From contig DJEW01000035.1 of the NCBI GenBank assembly GCA_002431965.1, positions 1 to 27,884 on the forward strand: DNA of 27,884 nucleotides, in the 5' to 3' direction. The notes below the pieces were generated by a model. The model saw only the letters and a program-made list of their open reading frames with translations. It made no database searches and was not told the DNA's origin. Numbering within the stretch: position 1 is the first letter of the stretch; each line of letters begins with the position of its first letter. The position numbers and the translations under genes were made by a program. The DNA comes from Clostridiales bacterium UBA5888 (GTDB lineage: Bacteria > Bacillota > Clostridia > Oscillospirales > Oscillospiraceae). This document shows positions 15,527 to 22,805 of this stretch, one piece after another.

Positions 15527-15790
15527 ATGGCACATAAAAAAGGTATGGGTTCTACCAAGAACGGCCGCGACAGTGAGTCAAAGCGTCTTGGTGCCAAGAG
15601 AGCCGACGGACAGTTTGTTCTGGCCGGCAACATCCTTGTCAGACAGCGCGGAACTAAGATCCACCCGGGTACCAATGTCGGTAAGGGTAAGGATGATACT
15701 CTGTTCGCTCTTGTTGACGGCAAGGTGAAGTTCGAGCGCATGGGCAAGGACCGCAAAAAGGTCTCCGTTTACGAAGAAATTGCTCAGTAA
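15527..15790 (+). CDS. rpmA: 50S ribosomal protein L27
   Basis: 87-residue L27, whose N-terminus reaches the peptidyl-transferase centre. The sequence begins directly with MAHKKGMGSTKNGRDSESKR, the mature form. A TGA codon lies immediately upstream in frame (15524-15526), so no longer start is possible. In many Firmicutes L27 carries a short N-terminal extension removed by the Prp protease; here both the extension and a neighbouring prp gene are absent. AAGGAGG is placed well upstream. A terminator hairpin follows within 10 bases. Confidence 0.98.
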   Translation: MAHKKGMGSTKNGRDSESKRLGAKRADGQFVLAGNILVRQRGTKIHPGTNVGKGKDDTLFALVDGKVKFERMGKDRKKVSVYEEIAQ

Positions 15791-15798
15791 ATGTGACT

Positions 15799-15827
15799 AA
15801 AAAGGTCGGACAATGTCCGACCTTTTT
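15799..15827 (+). terminator. Terminator between rpmA and obgE
   Basis: Perfect 13-bp stem (15799-15811 with 15815-15827) with a three-base loop and seven T residues overlapping the descending arm: a canonical intrinsic terminator. It ends only 27 bases before the obgE ATG. Confidence 0.9.
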
Positions 15828-15854
15828 TTGTAAGACGCAGAGGGAGGTTACGGC

Positions 15855-17138
15855 ATGGCATCTGCATTTGTTGATAAGGCGAGGATCAGCATACACGCCG
15901 GGAAGGGCGGCGACGGCGCGGTCGCGTTCCACCGGGAGAAATACGTTGCGGCGGGCGGTCCGGACGGCGGCGACGGCGGACGCGGCGGCAACGTAGTGTT
16001 CACCGTTGACGACAATATGTCCACACTCATGGACTTTCGCTATAAGCGCAAGTATACCGCAGGGAACGGCGCGAACGGCTCCGGCAAGCGCTGCTACGGA
16101 AAGGACGGCGAAACGCTGTATATTAAAGTCCCGCGCGGCACTATCGTGCGCGACACCGAGACTGGCGCTATCATGCACGACATGTCCACCGGAGAGGACT
16201 GGATTGCTGCAAAGGGCGGACGCGGCGGCTGGGGCAATATGCACTTTGCCACGCCCACACGTCAGGTGCCGCGTTTTGCAAAGCCCGGGCTGCCCGGCGA
16301 AAGCCACGACATTACGCTTGAGCTGAAGCTCCTTGCGGATGTTGGGCTGGTGGGATTCCCGAATGTAGGCAAGTCAACGCTTTTGTCCGTCGTCAGCAAA
16401 GCGCACCCGAAGATCGCAAACTACCATTTCACAACTCTCTTCCCCAATCTGGGCGTGGTGTACGTCGATGAGGGCGTGTCTTTCGTCATGGCGGATATCC
16501 CCGGCATTATTGAGGGCGCATCCGAGGGCGCAGGGCTGGGACATGATTTCCTGCGCCATATTGACCGCTGCCGTCTTCTCGTTCACCTTGTGGATGTGTC
16601 CGGCTCCGAGGGGCGCGACCCTGTGGAGGATTTTGACACGATAAATGCCGAGCTTAAAGAGTATAGCCCGGAGCTCGCCTCCCGACCGCAGATAGTGGCG
16701 GCGAACAAGAGCGATCTTGTGAAAGAGGGGAGCGATAACGTCGCGCGTCTGCGCGCGCACGTTGAGGAGCTGGGGTATGAGTTTTTCGAGATGAGCGCCG
16801 TGACGCATGAGGGCACGCGCGAGCTTGTCGGCGAATGTGCGCGCCGCCTTGCGGAGCTTCCGCCGGTGCGCAGCTTTGAGGCGGACTACATTCCGCCGGA
16901 GCCGGTGATCGACACTTCCTCCGGAATTGACATCCAGCACTTTGACGGCATGTGGATCGTTGAAGGTCCTTGGCTTCAGCGCCTTGTTTCGACGATAAAC
17001 TTTAACGATTACGAAAGCCGTATGTATTTTGACCGCGTCCTGCGTGAATCGGGCGTGTACGAACGCATGGAGCAGATGGGCGTGAAGGACGGCGACACCG
17101 TCAGCATGTACGACCTGATGTTTGAATATAAGGATTAA
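15855..17138 (+). CDS. obgE: GTPase Obg
   Basis: 427-residue Obg-family GTPase involved in 50S ribosome assembly and, in Bacillus, stress and sporulation signalling. The glycine-rich Obg domain (1-158) is followed by the G domain with GFPNVGKST at 167-175, DIPGIIEGA, and NKSD. A C-terminal OCT domain (about 345-427) is present, as in Firmicutes. AGGGAGG lies 8 bases before ATG 15855. No promoter fits in the 27 bases after the upstream terminator, so expression probably depends on read-through from rplU-rpmA. Confidence 0.97.
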   Translation: MASAFVDKARISIHAGKGGDGAVAFHREKYVAAGGPDGGDGGRGGNVVFTVDDNMSTLMDFRYKRKYTAGNGANGSGKRCYGKDGETLYIKVPRGTIVRDTETGAIMHDMSTGEDWIAAKGGRGGWGNMHFATPTRQVPRFAKPGLPGESHDITLELKLLADVGLVGFPNVGKSTLLSVVSKAHPKIANYHFTTLFPNLGVVYVDEGVSFVMADIPGIIEGASEGAGLGHDFLRHIDRCRLLVHLVDVSGSEGRDPVEDFDTINAELKEYSPELASRPQIVAANKSDLVKEGSDNVARLRAHVEELGYEFFEMSAVTHEGTRELVGECARRLAELPPVRSFEADYIPPEPVIDTSSGIDIQHFDGMWIVEGPWLQRLVSTINFNDYESRMYFDRVLRESGVYERMEQMGVKDGDTVSMYDLMFEYKD

Positions 17139-17152
17139 AGGATGATTAGGAA

Positions 17153-17188
17153 AAAAATTCAGGAGAGCAGTTCCTCTCCTGAATTTTT
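17153..17188. terminator. Bidirectional terminator between obgE and the SASP gene
   Basis: Perfect 15-bp stem (17153-17167 with 17174-17188) with a six-base loop. It is flanked by A-tracts on the left and T-tracts on the right, so it works in both orientations between the convergent genes. Confidence 0.85.
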
Positions 17189-17205
17189 ATGGGTTTTTGC
17201 GCAAA

Positions 17206-17406
17206 TTACTTCATGCCGTTCTCGTAGGCCTCGATCATCTTCTTGACCATCTGACCGCCGACAGAACCGGCCTGGCGGCTGGTAAGATCGCCGTTATAAC
17301 CGTTTTTGAGGTTGACGCCGACTTCGGAAGCGGCCTCCATCTTGAACTTCTCCATAGCGTCGCGCGCAGCGGGGTTAACAAGATGATTGCTGGTATTGGT
17401 AGACAT
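17206..17406 (-). CDS. Small acid-soluble spore protein, alpha/beta type
   Basis: 66-residue alpha/beta SASP, which coats DNA in the forespore and protects it, then is degraded by the GPR protease at germination. Both family signatures are present: the N-terminal half with EAASEVGVNL around the protease site, and the C-terminal GDLTSRQAGSVGGQMVK. The ribosome-binding site AAGGAGAT lies about ten bases before the ATG and is inside one arm of a 15-bp inverted repeat (17411-17425 with 17480-17494). A sigma-G promoter is expected, but I could not identify a convincing one. Confidence 0.95.
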   Translation of the reverse strand: MSTNTSNHLVNPAARDAMEKFKMEAASEVGVNLKNGYNGDLTSRQAGSVGGQMVKKMIEAYENGMK

Positions 17407-17410
17407 AGTT

Positions 17411-17494
17411 TACATCTCCTTTTTCTCTATTTGGGTTTTTGCCCGTGTTTATCTTCTGCATATCAGATGGAGATATTCCGAAAAAGGAGATGTA
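17411..17494 (-). repeat. 15-bp perfect inverted repeat covering the SASP ribosome-binding site
   Basis: Arms at 17411-17425 and 17480-17494 are exact reverse complements, separated by 54 bases. In the SASP transcript the near arm contains the Shine-Dalgarno sequence and the far arm is its complement. A transcript starting upstream of 17494 could fold and hide the start region. Whether the promoter lies inside or outside the repeat is unknown. Confidence 0.7.
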
Positions 17495-17746
17495 TTTTTT
17501 TCATGCACAGTAAAAATGTGCTGTGCTAGATTTGCTGCCGCGCGTGATCACGCCGGGATAATCGTTTGGAGCATAAACCTCATGCAGGAGCACTGCGCCG
17601 CGAAAATTCGCAATGCCGGTGCGTGAAGTTTTTACGTATCATTCAGGCTGCCCCGCAGTGGCGAGGAAATAGCACGTTTATTATATTCTTGCATAGCAAA
17701 AATTAAGGCAGCACGGCACACAGAGGTAAATGTGACGCGGACAGTG
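17495..17746. other. Intergenic stretch between SASP and glycosyltransferase genes
   Basis: The gap between the divergent SASP and glycosyltransferase genes is about 406 bases (17407-17812). Apart from the inverted repeat at its left end and the glycosyltransferase promoter at its right end, I see no supported gene. A hairpin with arms GCACAG/CTGTGC lies at about 17505-17526. An eight-codon plus-strand ORF at 17503-17529 follows the repeat but is too short to call. The SASP promoter should be here or inside the repeat. Confidence 0.5.
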
Positions 17747-17775
17747 TTGACACTCAAATGATATTCTAATAAAAT
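17747..17775 (+). promoter_or_regulatory. Strong sigma-A-like promoter of the glycosyltransferase operon
   Basis: Perfect TTGACA (17747-17752), a 17-base spacer, then TAAAAT (17770-17775, five of six). It lies about 30 bases before the ribosome-binding site and drives the four-gene operon 17813-22005. Confidence 0.8.
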
Positions 17776-17812
17776 AATATCATAAACCTGAGGCAACAGG
17801 AGAGTGCAACAT

Positions 17813-18928
17813 ATGAAAATCTTGCTTTTGAGCTGCAGCACCGGCGAGGGACACAACCACTGTGCGCTTGCCGTGAAGGAGGCGCTGGAGGTGCGCGGAC
17901 ATGAGACGGAGTTTCTGGATATGCTGCATATGTTCGGCGAGCCGGGTCCGCTGAGCTTTGACAAGGTGCTTAACCGCATATCTTCAAAAACGCCTGAGCT
18001 TTTCGGTATGATGTATCATGCTGGCGCGATGTATAGCGCCACGGGCGTGGCCTCTCCGGTGTATCTGGCAAACATACGCCACGCGCGTCAGCTGAATGAT
18101 TTTATTGCGGAGCGCGGCTATGATGCGGTCATATGCTCCCACCTTTTTCCGATGGAGACGCTGACATTCCTGCGGCGGCATGAGCGCTGCACAGTGCACT
18201 GCTACGGTGTGTTATCCGACTACACCTGCATTCCGTTTCTTGCGGAGACGGATCTCACCGGGTACTTTCTGCCTCATGAGGAGATCATGAGCGTGTGCGC
18301 AGAGGCAGGGATGCCTCCGGAGCGCCTTTTCGTGACGGGTATGCCAGTCGCGGAAAAATTCAAAACGGCAATGACGCGCCGTAAAGCGCGTGAGGGACTG
18401 GGACTGCCGCAGGAGAAGAAGATTTATCTCATTATGACCGGCGGCATCGGCTGCGGCGACGCAGTATCACTGTGCGACGCGATACGCCGTGTGCCGGATG
18501 AAAATTCGCTGCTGTGCGTGCTTCCGGGGCGCAATGAGGAGCTGCGCGCCGCGCTTGAGACGCAGTATGGAGGAGACGGCGTGATGGCTGTTCCGTTCAC
18601 GGACAAAGTAGCGGAATATATGCACGCCTGCGATGTGCTTTTGTCAAAGGCAGGCGGAATATCCAGCTCGGAAGCCGCAGTGCTTGGTGCGCCGCTGGTA
18701 CACACGATGGCGATCCCTGGCGTAGAAACGCTGAACGCGCAGTTTTTTGCGGATCATGGAATGTCGTACTTTGCGCAGAATGTTGATGAGGCGGCGCGCT
18801 TTGCCGACAGGCTTATATACGACAGCGCGGCTAGAGACCGCATGCTCGCGGCGCAGCGTGCCTGTCTCCCCAGAAATGGGGCGGAGCGGATTGCTGAGCA
18901 CGTGGAGCAGGAAAATGCGGACGCTTGA
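17813..18928 (+). CDS. GT28-type glycosyltransferase, processive diacylglycerol glucosyltransferase/MGDG synthase-like
   Basis: 371-residue glycosyltransferase with two Rossmann domains. The N-terminal CSTGEGHNHCALAVKEAL with Gly-His is the signature of the MGDG synthase/UgtP family. The C-terminal donor domain has IMTGGIGCGD and the sugar-nucleotide motif LLSKAGGISSSEA. Relatives add glucose or galactose to diacylglycerol at the inner face of the membrane, making glycolipids and the anchor of lipoteichoic acid; the exact sugar and acceptor are not visible. ATG 17813 with AGGAG upstream is preferred over an in-frame GTG at 17804. It is first in an operon with a VanZ-like protein, a P-type ATPase homologue and a HAD phosphatase. 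Confidence 0.9.
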   Translation: MKILLLSCSTGEGHNHCALAVKEALEVRGHETEFLDMLHMFGEPGPLSFDKVLNRISSKTPELFGMMYHAGAMYSATGVASPVYLANIRHARQLNDFIAERGYDAVICSHLFPMETLTFLRRHERCTVHCYGVLSDYTCIPFLAETDLTGYFLPHEEIMSVCAEAGMPPERLFVTGMPVAEKFKTAMTRRKAREGLGLPQEKKIYLIMTGGIGCGDAVSLCDAIRRVPDENSLLCVLPGRNEELRAALETQYGGDGVMAVPFTDKVAEYMHACDVLLSKAGGISSSEAAVLGAPLVHTMAIPGVETLNAQFFADHGMSYFAQNVDEAARFADRLIYDSAARDRMLAAQRACLPRNGAERIAEHVEQENADA

Positions 18929-18987
18929 ATTTATGTTCCGGTCTGTGTATAATACGTGAAAAGACAGCATGGACAAAGGAACGGATA

Positions 18988-19467
18988 ATGGAGATAAAAC
19001 ACAGAACAAAATTGATAGCATATGGCACTCTGACGTTCATGTGCATGGTATTGATATTTTACTTTTCGTCGCAGAACGGGCAGAGAAGCCAGAACGTGAG
19101 CGACGGGCTGCTTGAGAAGATAAGGGCGCTTATCATGCTGCTTCCGTCGATAACGGGCGAAGGGGCGGAGCATGATATACGCAAGTACGCCCATATGTTT
19201 GAGTATTTTATGCTTGGCATAACAAGCGCGCTTTTTGCGCGCGAGCTTCTCATCAAGCATCCGGGCACACCTGCTGCGCCGGTTTCGGCGTTTGCATTCA
19301 GTGTCCTGTACGCCTGCTCGGACGAGCTGCACCAGTATTTTGTGCCGGAAAGATCAGCACAGCTCACTGATGTTATGGTGGATTCCGCCGGTTCTGTGCT
19401 GGGCGTGGCGGCAGTATATATTATTTGCCGCGTTTTTATAGAAAAGAAGAAGGGGAAAGACGCATGA
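18988..19467 (+). CDS. VanZ-family membrane protein
   Basis: 159-residue VanZ-like protein. The start ATG 18988 is chosen for AAAGGA upstream. Family motifs are seen in order: YFSSQNGQRSQ after the first membrane segment, RKYAHMFEYFMLG starting the second, and DELHQYFVPERSAQLTDVMVD before the last. About four membrane segments are predicted. VanZ of Tn1546 gives low-level teicoplanin resistance, but most family members are chromosomal with unknown activity, and no van cluster is present. The gene ends in an ATGA overlap with the ATPase-like gene, so the two are translationally coupled. Confidence 0.9.
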   Translation: MEIKHRTKLIAYGTLTFMCMVLIFYFSSQNGQRSQNVSDGLLEKIRALIMLLPSITGEGAEHDIRKYAHMFEYFMLGITSALFARELLIKHPGTPAAPVSAFAFSVLYACSDELHQYFVPERSAQLTDVMVDSAGSVLGVAAVYIICRVFIEKKKGKDA

Positions 19468-21428
19468 GTAAGCATCTTCCGAAAAAGGAGAAGGAGCAGC
19501 GGCATCTGAAGGAGCCTTTAGAAAGAAGACCGCGCCGCGCTGCGGCGGATCTGCGCAAGGCGCAGAGCGAGCACACGGAATTTGCGCTGACAAAGCGAAA
19601 TGCAGCGGAGACGGCAGCGGCGCTCATACTCTTTACAGCGGCGTGCATTCTGAACTTTGATGGATGGCTTGGACTTGCGGTTTATTCCGCTGCGCTGCTT
19701 GCAGCGCTGTACACGGTTTTGATGCACGCCGCAGCAGAGATTGCGGAAGGAAATCTGCTTGGCGAAAGTATACCTGTAATTGCATCTTCTGCGGCGCTGT
19801 TTGCCACAGGCGACTACCGCGCGGGAGCGGCGGTAATGGCGCTTTATCGCGCGGTAAAGCTCATTGAGGCATGGGCGGTATCTGTAAATGCAAAAATGTA
19901 CGCCGGAATGCGAAAGGCCTTGCCGGAGAGCGTAAACACGGAGGACGAATGCGGCATTGCAGAGCCGAGATCACCGCAGACTGTTGCGGTAGGCGACATT
20001 GTTGATGTTGCCGAGGGTGAGATACTCGCCTTTGACGGCGTAGTTGTGGAGGGCATGAGCGCTCTTGACGCAACGCTCATCACGGACGCAGCGGAGAATT
20101 TCACCGTGACAGCCGGGGATCGTGTGTATTCCGGCTGTATCAATACCGATGCACCCATACGTGTGCGTGTTGAAGAGCTCTTTGAGGACTCTACCGCATC
20201 TCGCGTATGCGCCGCGCTGGAGAGCGCCGTGCGGTATAAATCCGGCTATGAAAAGCATGTGGAAAAACTGATGCGCATCTATACGCCGGCGGTATCTGCG
20301 CTGGCAGTGCTGCTGGCGGTTATTCCGCCGATATTTACCGGCGAGTGGAGAGCGTGGATAGGGCGCGCGGCGGTGCTGTTGGCACTGTCGAACACGGCAG
20401 TGTTTGCTGCGGCGGCTTCGCTGTCATTTTTGGGCGGTATTGCGGTATCTGCCAGGCACGGTATAATCGTCAAGGGAACACGCTTTATCGAAGCACTTGC
20501 ACGCACAAAAACGATGGTGTTCAACAAGACAGGCACGCTCACGGAGGGGCGGTATGTTGTGACGGACGTTGTTCCAAACGGCGTGACTGACTATGAGCTG
20601 CTGCTCATCGCCGCGCGCGCCGAGCAATATTCGGAGCATCCGATCGGTCGCGCCATATGCGCAGCCTGCGGCAGCTTTGAGCGTGACGCGCGTGAAGCTG
20701 TAAAAACCGAGGTCATCCCCGGACGCGGCATAAGCACTGTCGTGCGCGGCAAGCATATCTATGTCGGCAACGCCGCGCTCCTTGAGGAGCATGGCATACA
20801 CTGTGACATACCACGGCGCGGCGGCGCGGCGATACACGTTGCACGCAATGACAGCTATTGCGGATATTTTCTGATGAATGACCGGGTGCGCGAGGGCGCA
20901 TTCGACGTGCTGGAGGAGCTGCGCGTGATGGGCGTGAGGAACACAGTGCTGCTGACGGATGATGTGCGCTCTGTTGCACGTACTGTGGCATCGTCGCTGA
21001 ATTTTGAAATGGTAAAACCGGAACAGACTCCGGAGAGCAAAGTGTCGGCAGTGGAATACCTGCTTGCAACAAAGCCTGAGCGTTCTGCCCTTGCCGTTGT
21101 GTGTGACAGGGCAAGCGACACAGAGGCGATGGAGAGAGCGGATGTCGGTATTTCTCTTGCGTCGCTCGGCTCTGCCGCAGCGTTGAACTCTGCGGACGTG
21201 CTCATCATGGCGGACGACCTTCGGCGTCTGCCGGAGGCTGTACGCACGGCAAAGCTCGCTTACGGTTCGGCACGGCAGAATGCGCTTGCGTTTGCCGGGG
21301 CAAGGCTGCTGCTGTTCGTGCTGGCGGTCTGCGGGGCGGTGCCGGCGTTTCCAGCGGTTGCTGCTGACGTTGCGGCGTCCATACTCATCCTTGCCAATGC
21401 CTGCCGCACAGTGCACAAAAAGCTTTGA
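19464..21428 (+). CDS. Catalytically degenerate P1B-type ATPase homologue (pseudo-pump)
   Basis: 654-residue protein aligning along its length with heavy-metal P1B ATPases: membrane helices, actuator, core helices, P/N domains, two final helices. Start ATG 19464 overlaps the VanZ gene. Key motifs are altered: actuator TGE is TDA (207-209), membrane metal motif CPC is NTA (310-312), phosphorylated Asp of DKTGT is Asn354 (NKTGT), TGD is TDD (498-500), GDGIND is CDRASD (547-552). The N-domain SEHP (390-393) and a Lys in TPESK remain. The N-terminus has no metal-binding CxxC domain but a basic tail of about 35 residues. No frameshift or stop breaks it. It cannot form the usual aspartyl phosphate, so a pump role is unlikely; a regulatory or scaffold role is inferred only. 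Confidence 0.85.
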   Translation: MSKHLPKKEKEQRHLKEPLERRPRRAAADLRKAQSEHTEFALTKRNAAETAAALILFTAACILNFDGWLGLAVYSAALLAALYTVLMHAAAEIAEGNLLGESIPVIASSAALFATGDYRAGAAVMALYRAVKLIEAWAVSVNAKMYAGMRKALPESVNTEDECGIAEPRSPQTVAVGDIVDVAEGEILAFDGVVVEGMSALDATLITDAAENFTVTAGDRVYSGCINTDAPIRVRVEELFEDSTASRVCAALESAVRYKSGYEKHVEKLMRIYTPAVSALAVLLAVIPPIFTGEWRAWIGRAAVLLALSNTAVFAAAASLSFLGGIAVSARHGIIVKGTRFIEALARTKTMVFNKTGTLTEGRYVVTDVVPNGVTDYELLLIAARAEQYSEHPIGRAICAACGSFERDAREAVKTEVIPGRGISTVVRGKHIYVGNAALLEEHGIHCDIPRRGGAAIHVARNDSYCGYFLMNDRVREGAFDVLEELRVMGVRNTVLLTDDVRSVARTVASSLNFEMVKPEQTPESKVSAVEYLLATKPERSALAVVCDRASDTEAMERADVGISLASLGSAAALNSADVLIMADDLRRLPEAVRTAKLAYGSARQNALAFAGARLLLFVLAVCGAVPAFPAVAADVAASILILANACRTVHKKL

Positions 21429-21444
21429 AACAGGTGAATAGACC

Positions 21445-22005
21445 ATGAATACCTATGATTTTGACAAAACGATATACGTTGTGGACAGCTCTGTCGCGTT
21501 TTATAAATACTGCCTTGCGAAGTATCCTTTCGCCGTATTGCGCACCGTTCCGCGCACACTCTGCACGGCGCTTGCCTACCTTGCCCGGCGCACGGACATG
21601 ACACATCTCAAGGAGCAGCTGTTTTCATTTCTGCGCTACATCGACGCTGACACGGCGGTCAAGGATTTCTGGGCGAAAAAATTCGACGGCGTGGGCGAGT
21701 GGTATCTGGCGCAAAAAAAGGATGACGATATCATCATTTCCGCATCGCCGGAGTTTTTGCTGGAACCCGTTGCAAAGCGGCTTGGCGTGCGCCTGATAGG
21801 CACACGCATGGATAAAAAAACCGGGTGCATTGATGGGCTGAACTGCCGCGATAAAGAGAAAGTGCGGCGCTTTCATGAGCAGTACCCCGGTGCGCATACC
21901 GAGTGTTTTTACTCAGACTCGCTTTCCGACACGCCTATGGCGGAAATTGCCGACAGGGCTTTTCTCGTGAATCGGGGGAGGCTATCGCCCTGGAAAACGA
22001 AATAG
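21445..22005 (+). CDS. HAD-IB family phosphatase
   Basis: 186-residue HAD hydrolase of the SerB/PGP-C-like IB branch. Motif I is DFDKT with nucleophile Asp5 and acid/base Asp7. Motif II is ISAS in the middle, a Lys lies in the CRDKEKVRR segment, and motif IV is SDSLSD near residue 160, so all catalytic parts are present. An insertion of helices after motif I forms the cap. The substrate is not predictable; lipid-linked or small phosphates are possible given the operon. An AGGTGA ribosome-binding site lies upstream and the gap from the ATPase-like gene is 16 bases. It closes the operon before a 23-bp stem hairpin. Confidence 0.9.
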   Translation: MNTYDFDKTIYVVDSSVAFYKYCLAKYPFAVLRTVPRTLCTALAYLARRTDMTHLKEQLFSFLRYIDADTAVKDFWAKKFDGVGEWYLAQKKDDDIIISASPEFLLEPVAKRLGVRLIGTRMDKKTGCIDGLNCRDKEKVRRFHEQYPGAHTECFYSDSLSDTPMAEIADRAFLVNRGRLSPWKTK

Positions 22006-22018
22006 ATAATAAAGGTAC

Positions 22019-22066
22019 ATAGATAACTCCGCCGGGCAGCCAAGGCTGCCCGGCGGAGTTATCTAT
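22019..22066. terminator. 23-bp perfect hairpin between convergent genes
   Basis: Arms 22019-22041 and 22044-22066 are exact complements with a two-base loop. It separates the HAD phosphatase gene from the convergent membrane-protein gene. No long T-run follows in either direction, so it is an atypical but likely bidirectional terminator. Confidence 0.65.
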
Positions 22067-22092
22067 CATTATGTAAGTTATAATCACGTATC

Positions 22093-22584
22093 TTATGTTA
22101 CGGCGTTATTGTCCGGATCCTTGAAGCTGGGAATGAAGTCGGTTCTGAGCTTCATCGTATGCAGGCGTACTTTCATCTGACTGGGCTTTTTATTGTACAT
22201 CGCGGTGCGAAGCTCATCATCGGGAACAAATTGATAATACGTGGCGCAGAATGCGTCGAACATCTGACGGTTCTTCGGAGTGAATTTGTTGATGTAGAGC
22301 ACCGCGCCGACAGCGCCGCCGACAAAGAAACTGATGACAAGATATGTCGCACAGAAGCGCAGGATAACGAAAAGGACGATGGCAATAAAAACAGCGCACG
22401 CGATGACGGAAATCACTGTGTATCTGACCGCGGACTTGTGAATAAGATCCTCTGCGGTGTTTCTCATACGGCTGATAAGCGGAAAAGCAACGGCAAAGTT
22501 AAAAACGAACTGCCTGACAAAAAGGAAAAACCACAACCAACCGGCAAAGAACAGAGCGCCCGCCCACAAAACCTTCATTTCCAT
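22093..22584 (-). CDS. Membrane protein of unknown function
   Basis: 163-residue protein not assigned to a family. The start at 22584 (Met-Glu-Met-Lys) is set by GGAGG eight bases upstream; the frame is open further but lacks a second good start. About three hydrophobic segments occupy residues 5-35 and 55-100. The last 60 residues are soluble and basic with Tyr and Phe (KNRQMFDAFCATYYQFVPDD), likely cytoplasmic. It is a single-gene unit with its own promoter at 22712-22740 and a leader of about 120 bases containing a small GC hairpin. No function is inferred. Confidence 0.7.
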   Translation of the reverse strand: MEMKVLWAGALFFAGWLWFFLFVRQFVFNFAVAFPLISRMRNTAEDLIHKSAVRYTVISVIACAVFIAIVLFVILRFCATYLVISFFVGGAVGAVLYINKFTPKNRQMFDAFCATYYQFVPDDELRTAMYNKKPSQMKVRLHTMKLRTDFIPSFKDPDNNAVT

Positions 22585-22711
22585 AGTATGCCTCCACGCG
22601 GCATAGCCGCAATCAGTTTTTGAAACCCCGCTTGTGTGACGGATGAATAAGTGAGGGCTTCCACGCTGCCTGACTTCTGTCATATAAACGGAAGACCCGA
22701 CATTTTCCTAA

Positions 22712-22740
22712 ATGATAGCACAATGCATGGAATCTTTCAA
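22712..22740 (-). promoter_or_regulatory. Promoter of the unknown membrane-protein gene
   Basis: On the minus strand TTGAAA (22740-22735), 17 bases, then TATCAT (22717-22712), five of six in each box. It lies back to back with the putative spoIIIA promoter. Confidence 0.65.
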
Positions 22741-22768
22741 GAATAAAAATAAACCCGCTGCATAGATT
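22741..22768 (+). promoter_or_regulatory. Candidate sigma-E promoter of the spoIIIA operon
   Basis: GAATAAA (22741-22747), 13 bases, then CATAGATT (22761-22768) resemble the mother-cell sigma-E boxes KMATATT and CATACAHT. The spoIIIA operon of Bacillus is sigma-E dependent, which makes the assignment plausible, but the match is partial. Confidence 0.35.
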
Positions 22769-22805
22769 TAGGTAAGACAAGGTGTTTCATGAGAGGATCA
22801 AGAGT

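Noticed and set aside
17503..17529. Eight-codon plus-strand ORF after the inverted repeat
   Set aside because: The ribosome-binding site-like sequence is explained by the inverted repeat and the spacing is poor; too short to support.
17430..17640. Sigma-G promoter for the SASP gene
   Set aside because: Several TGMATR-like -35 boxes exist on the minus strand (for example GAATA near 17478 and TGCATG near 17580), but none has a good CATACTA-like -10 at 17-18 bases.
18988..19467. Glycopeptide-resistance cluster
   Set aside because: Only a VanZ-family protein is present; no VanA/H/X/Y/R/S genes are seen.
20521..20530. Asn for Asp in the ATPase as a single-base sequencing error
   Set aside because: GAC to AAC is one change, but four other motifs (TGE, CPC, TGD, GDGIND) are also replaced and need many independent changes.
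20424..21446. 340-codon minus-strand open frame opposite the P-type ATPase homologue
   Set aside because: It lies wholly antisense to a gene with clear family similarity; the protein is rich in His/Arg/Cys with no recognisable domain. Long antisense frames are expected from the GC-biased third positions here.
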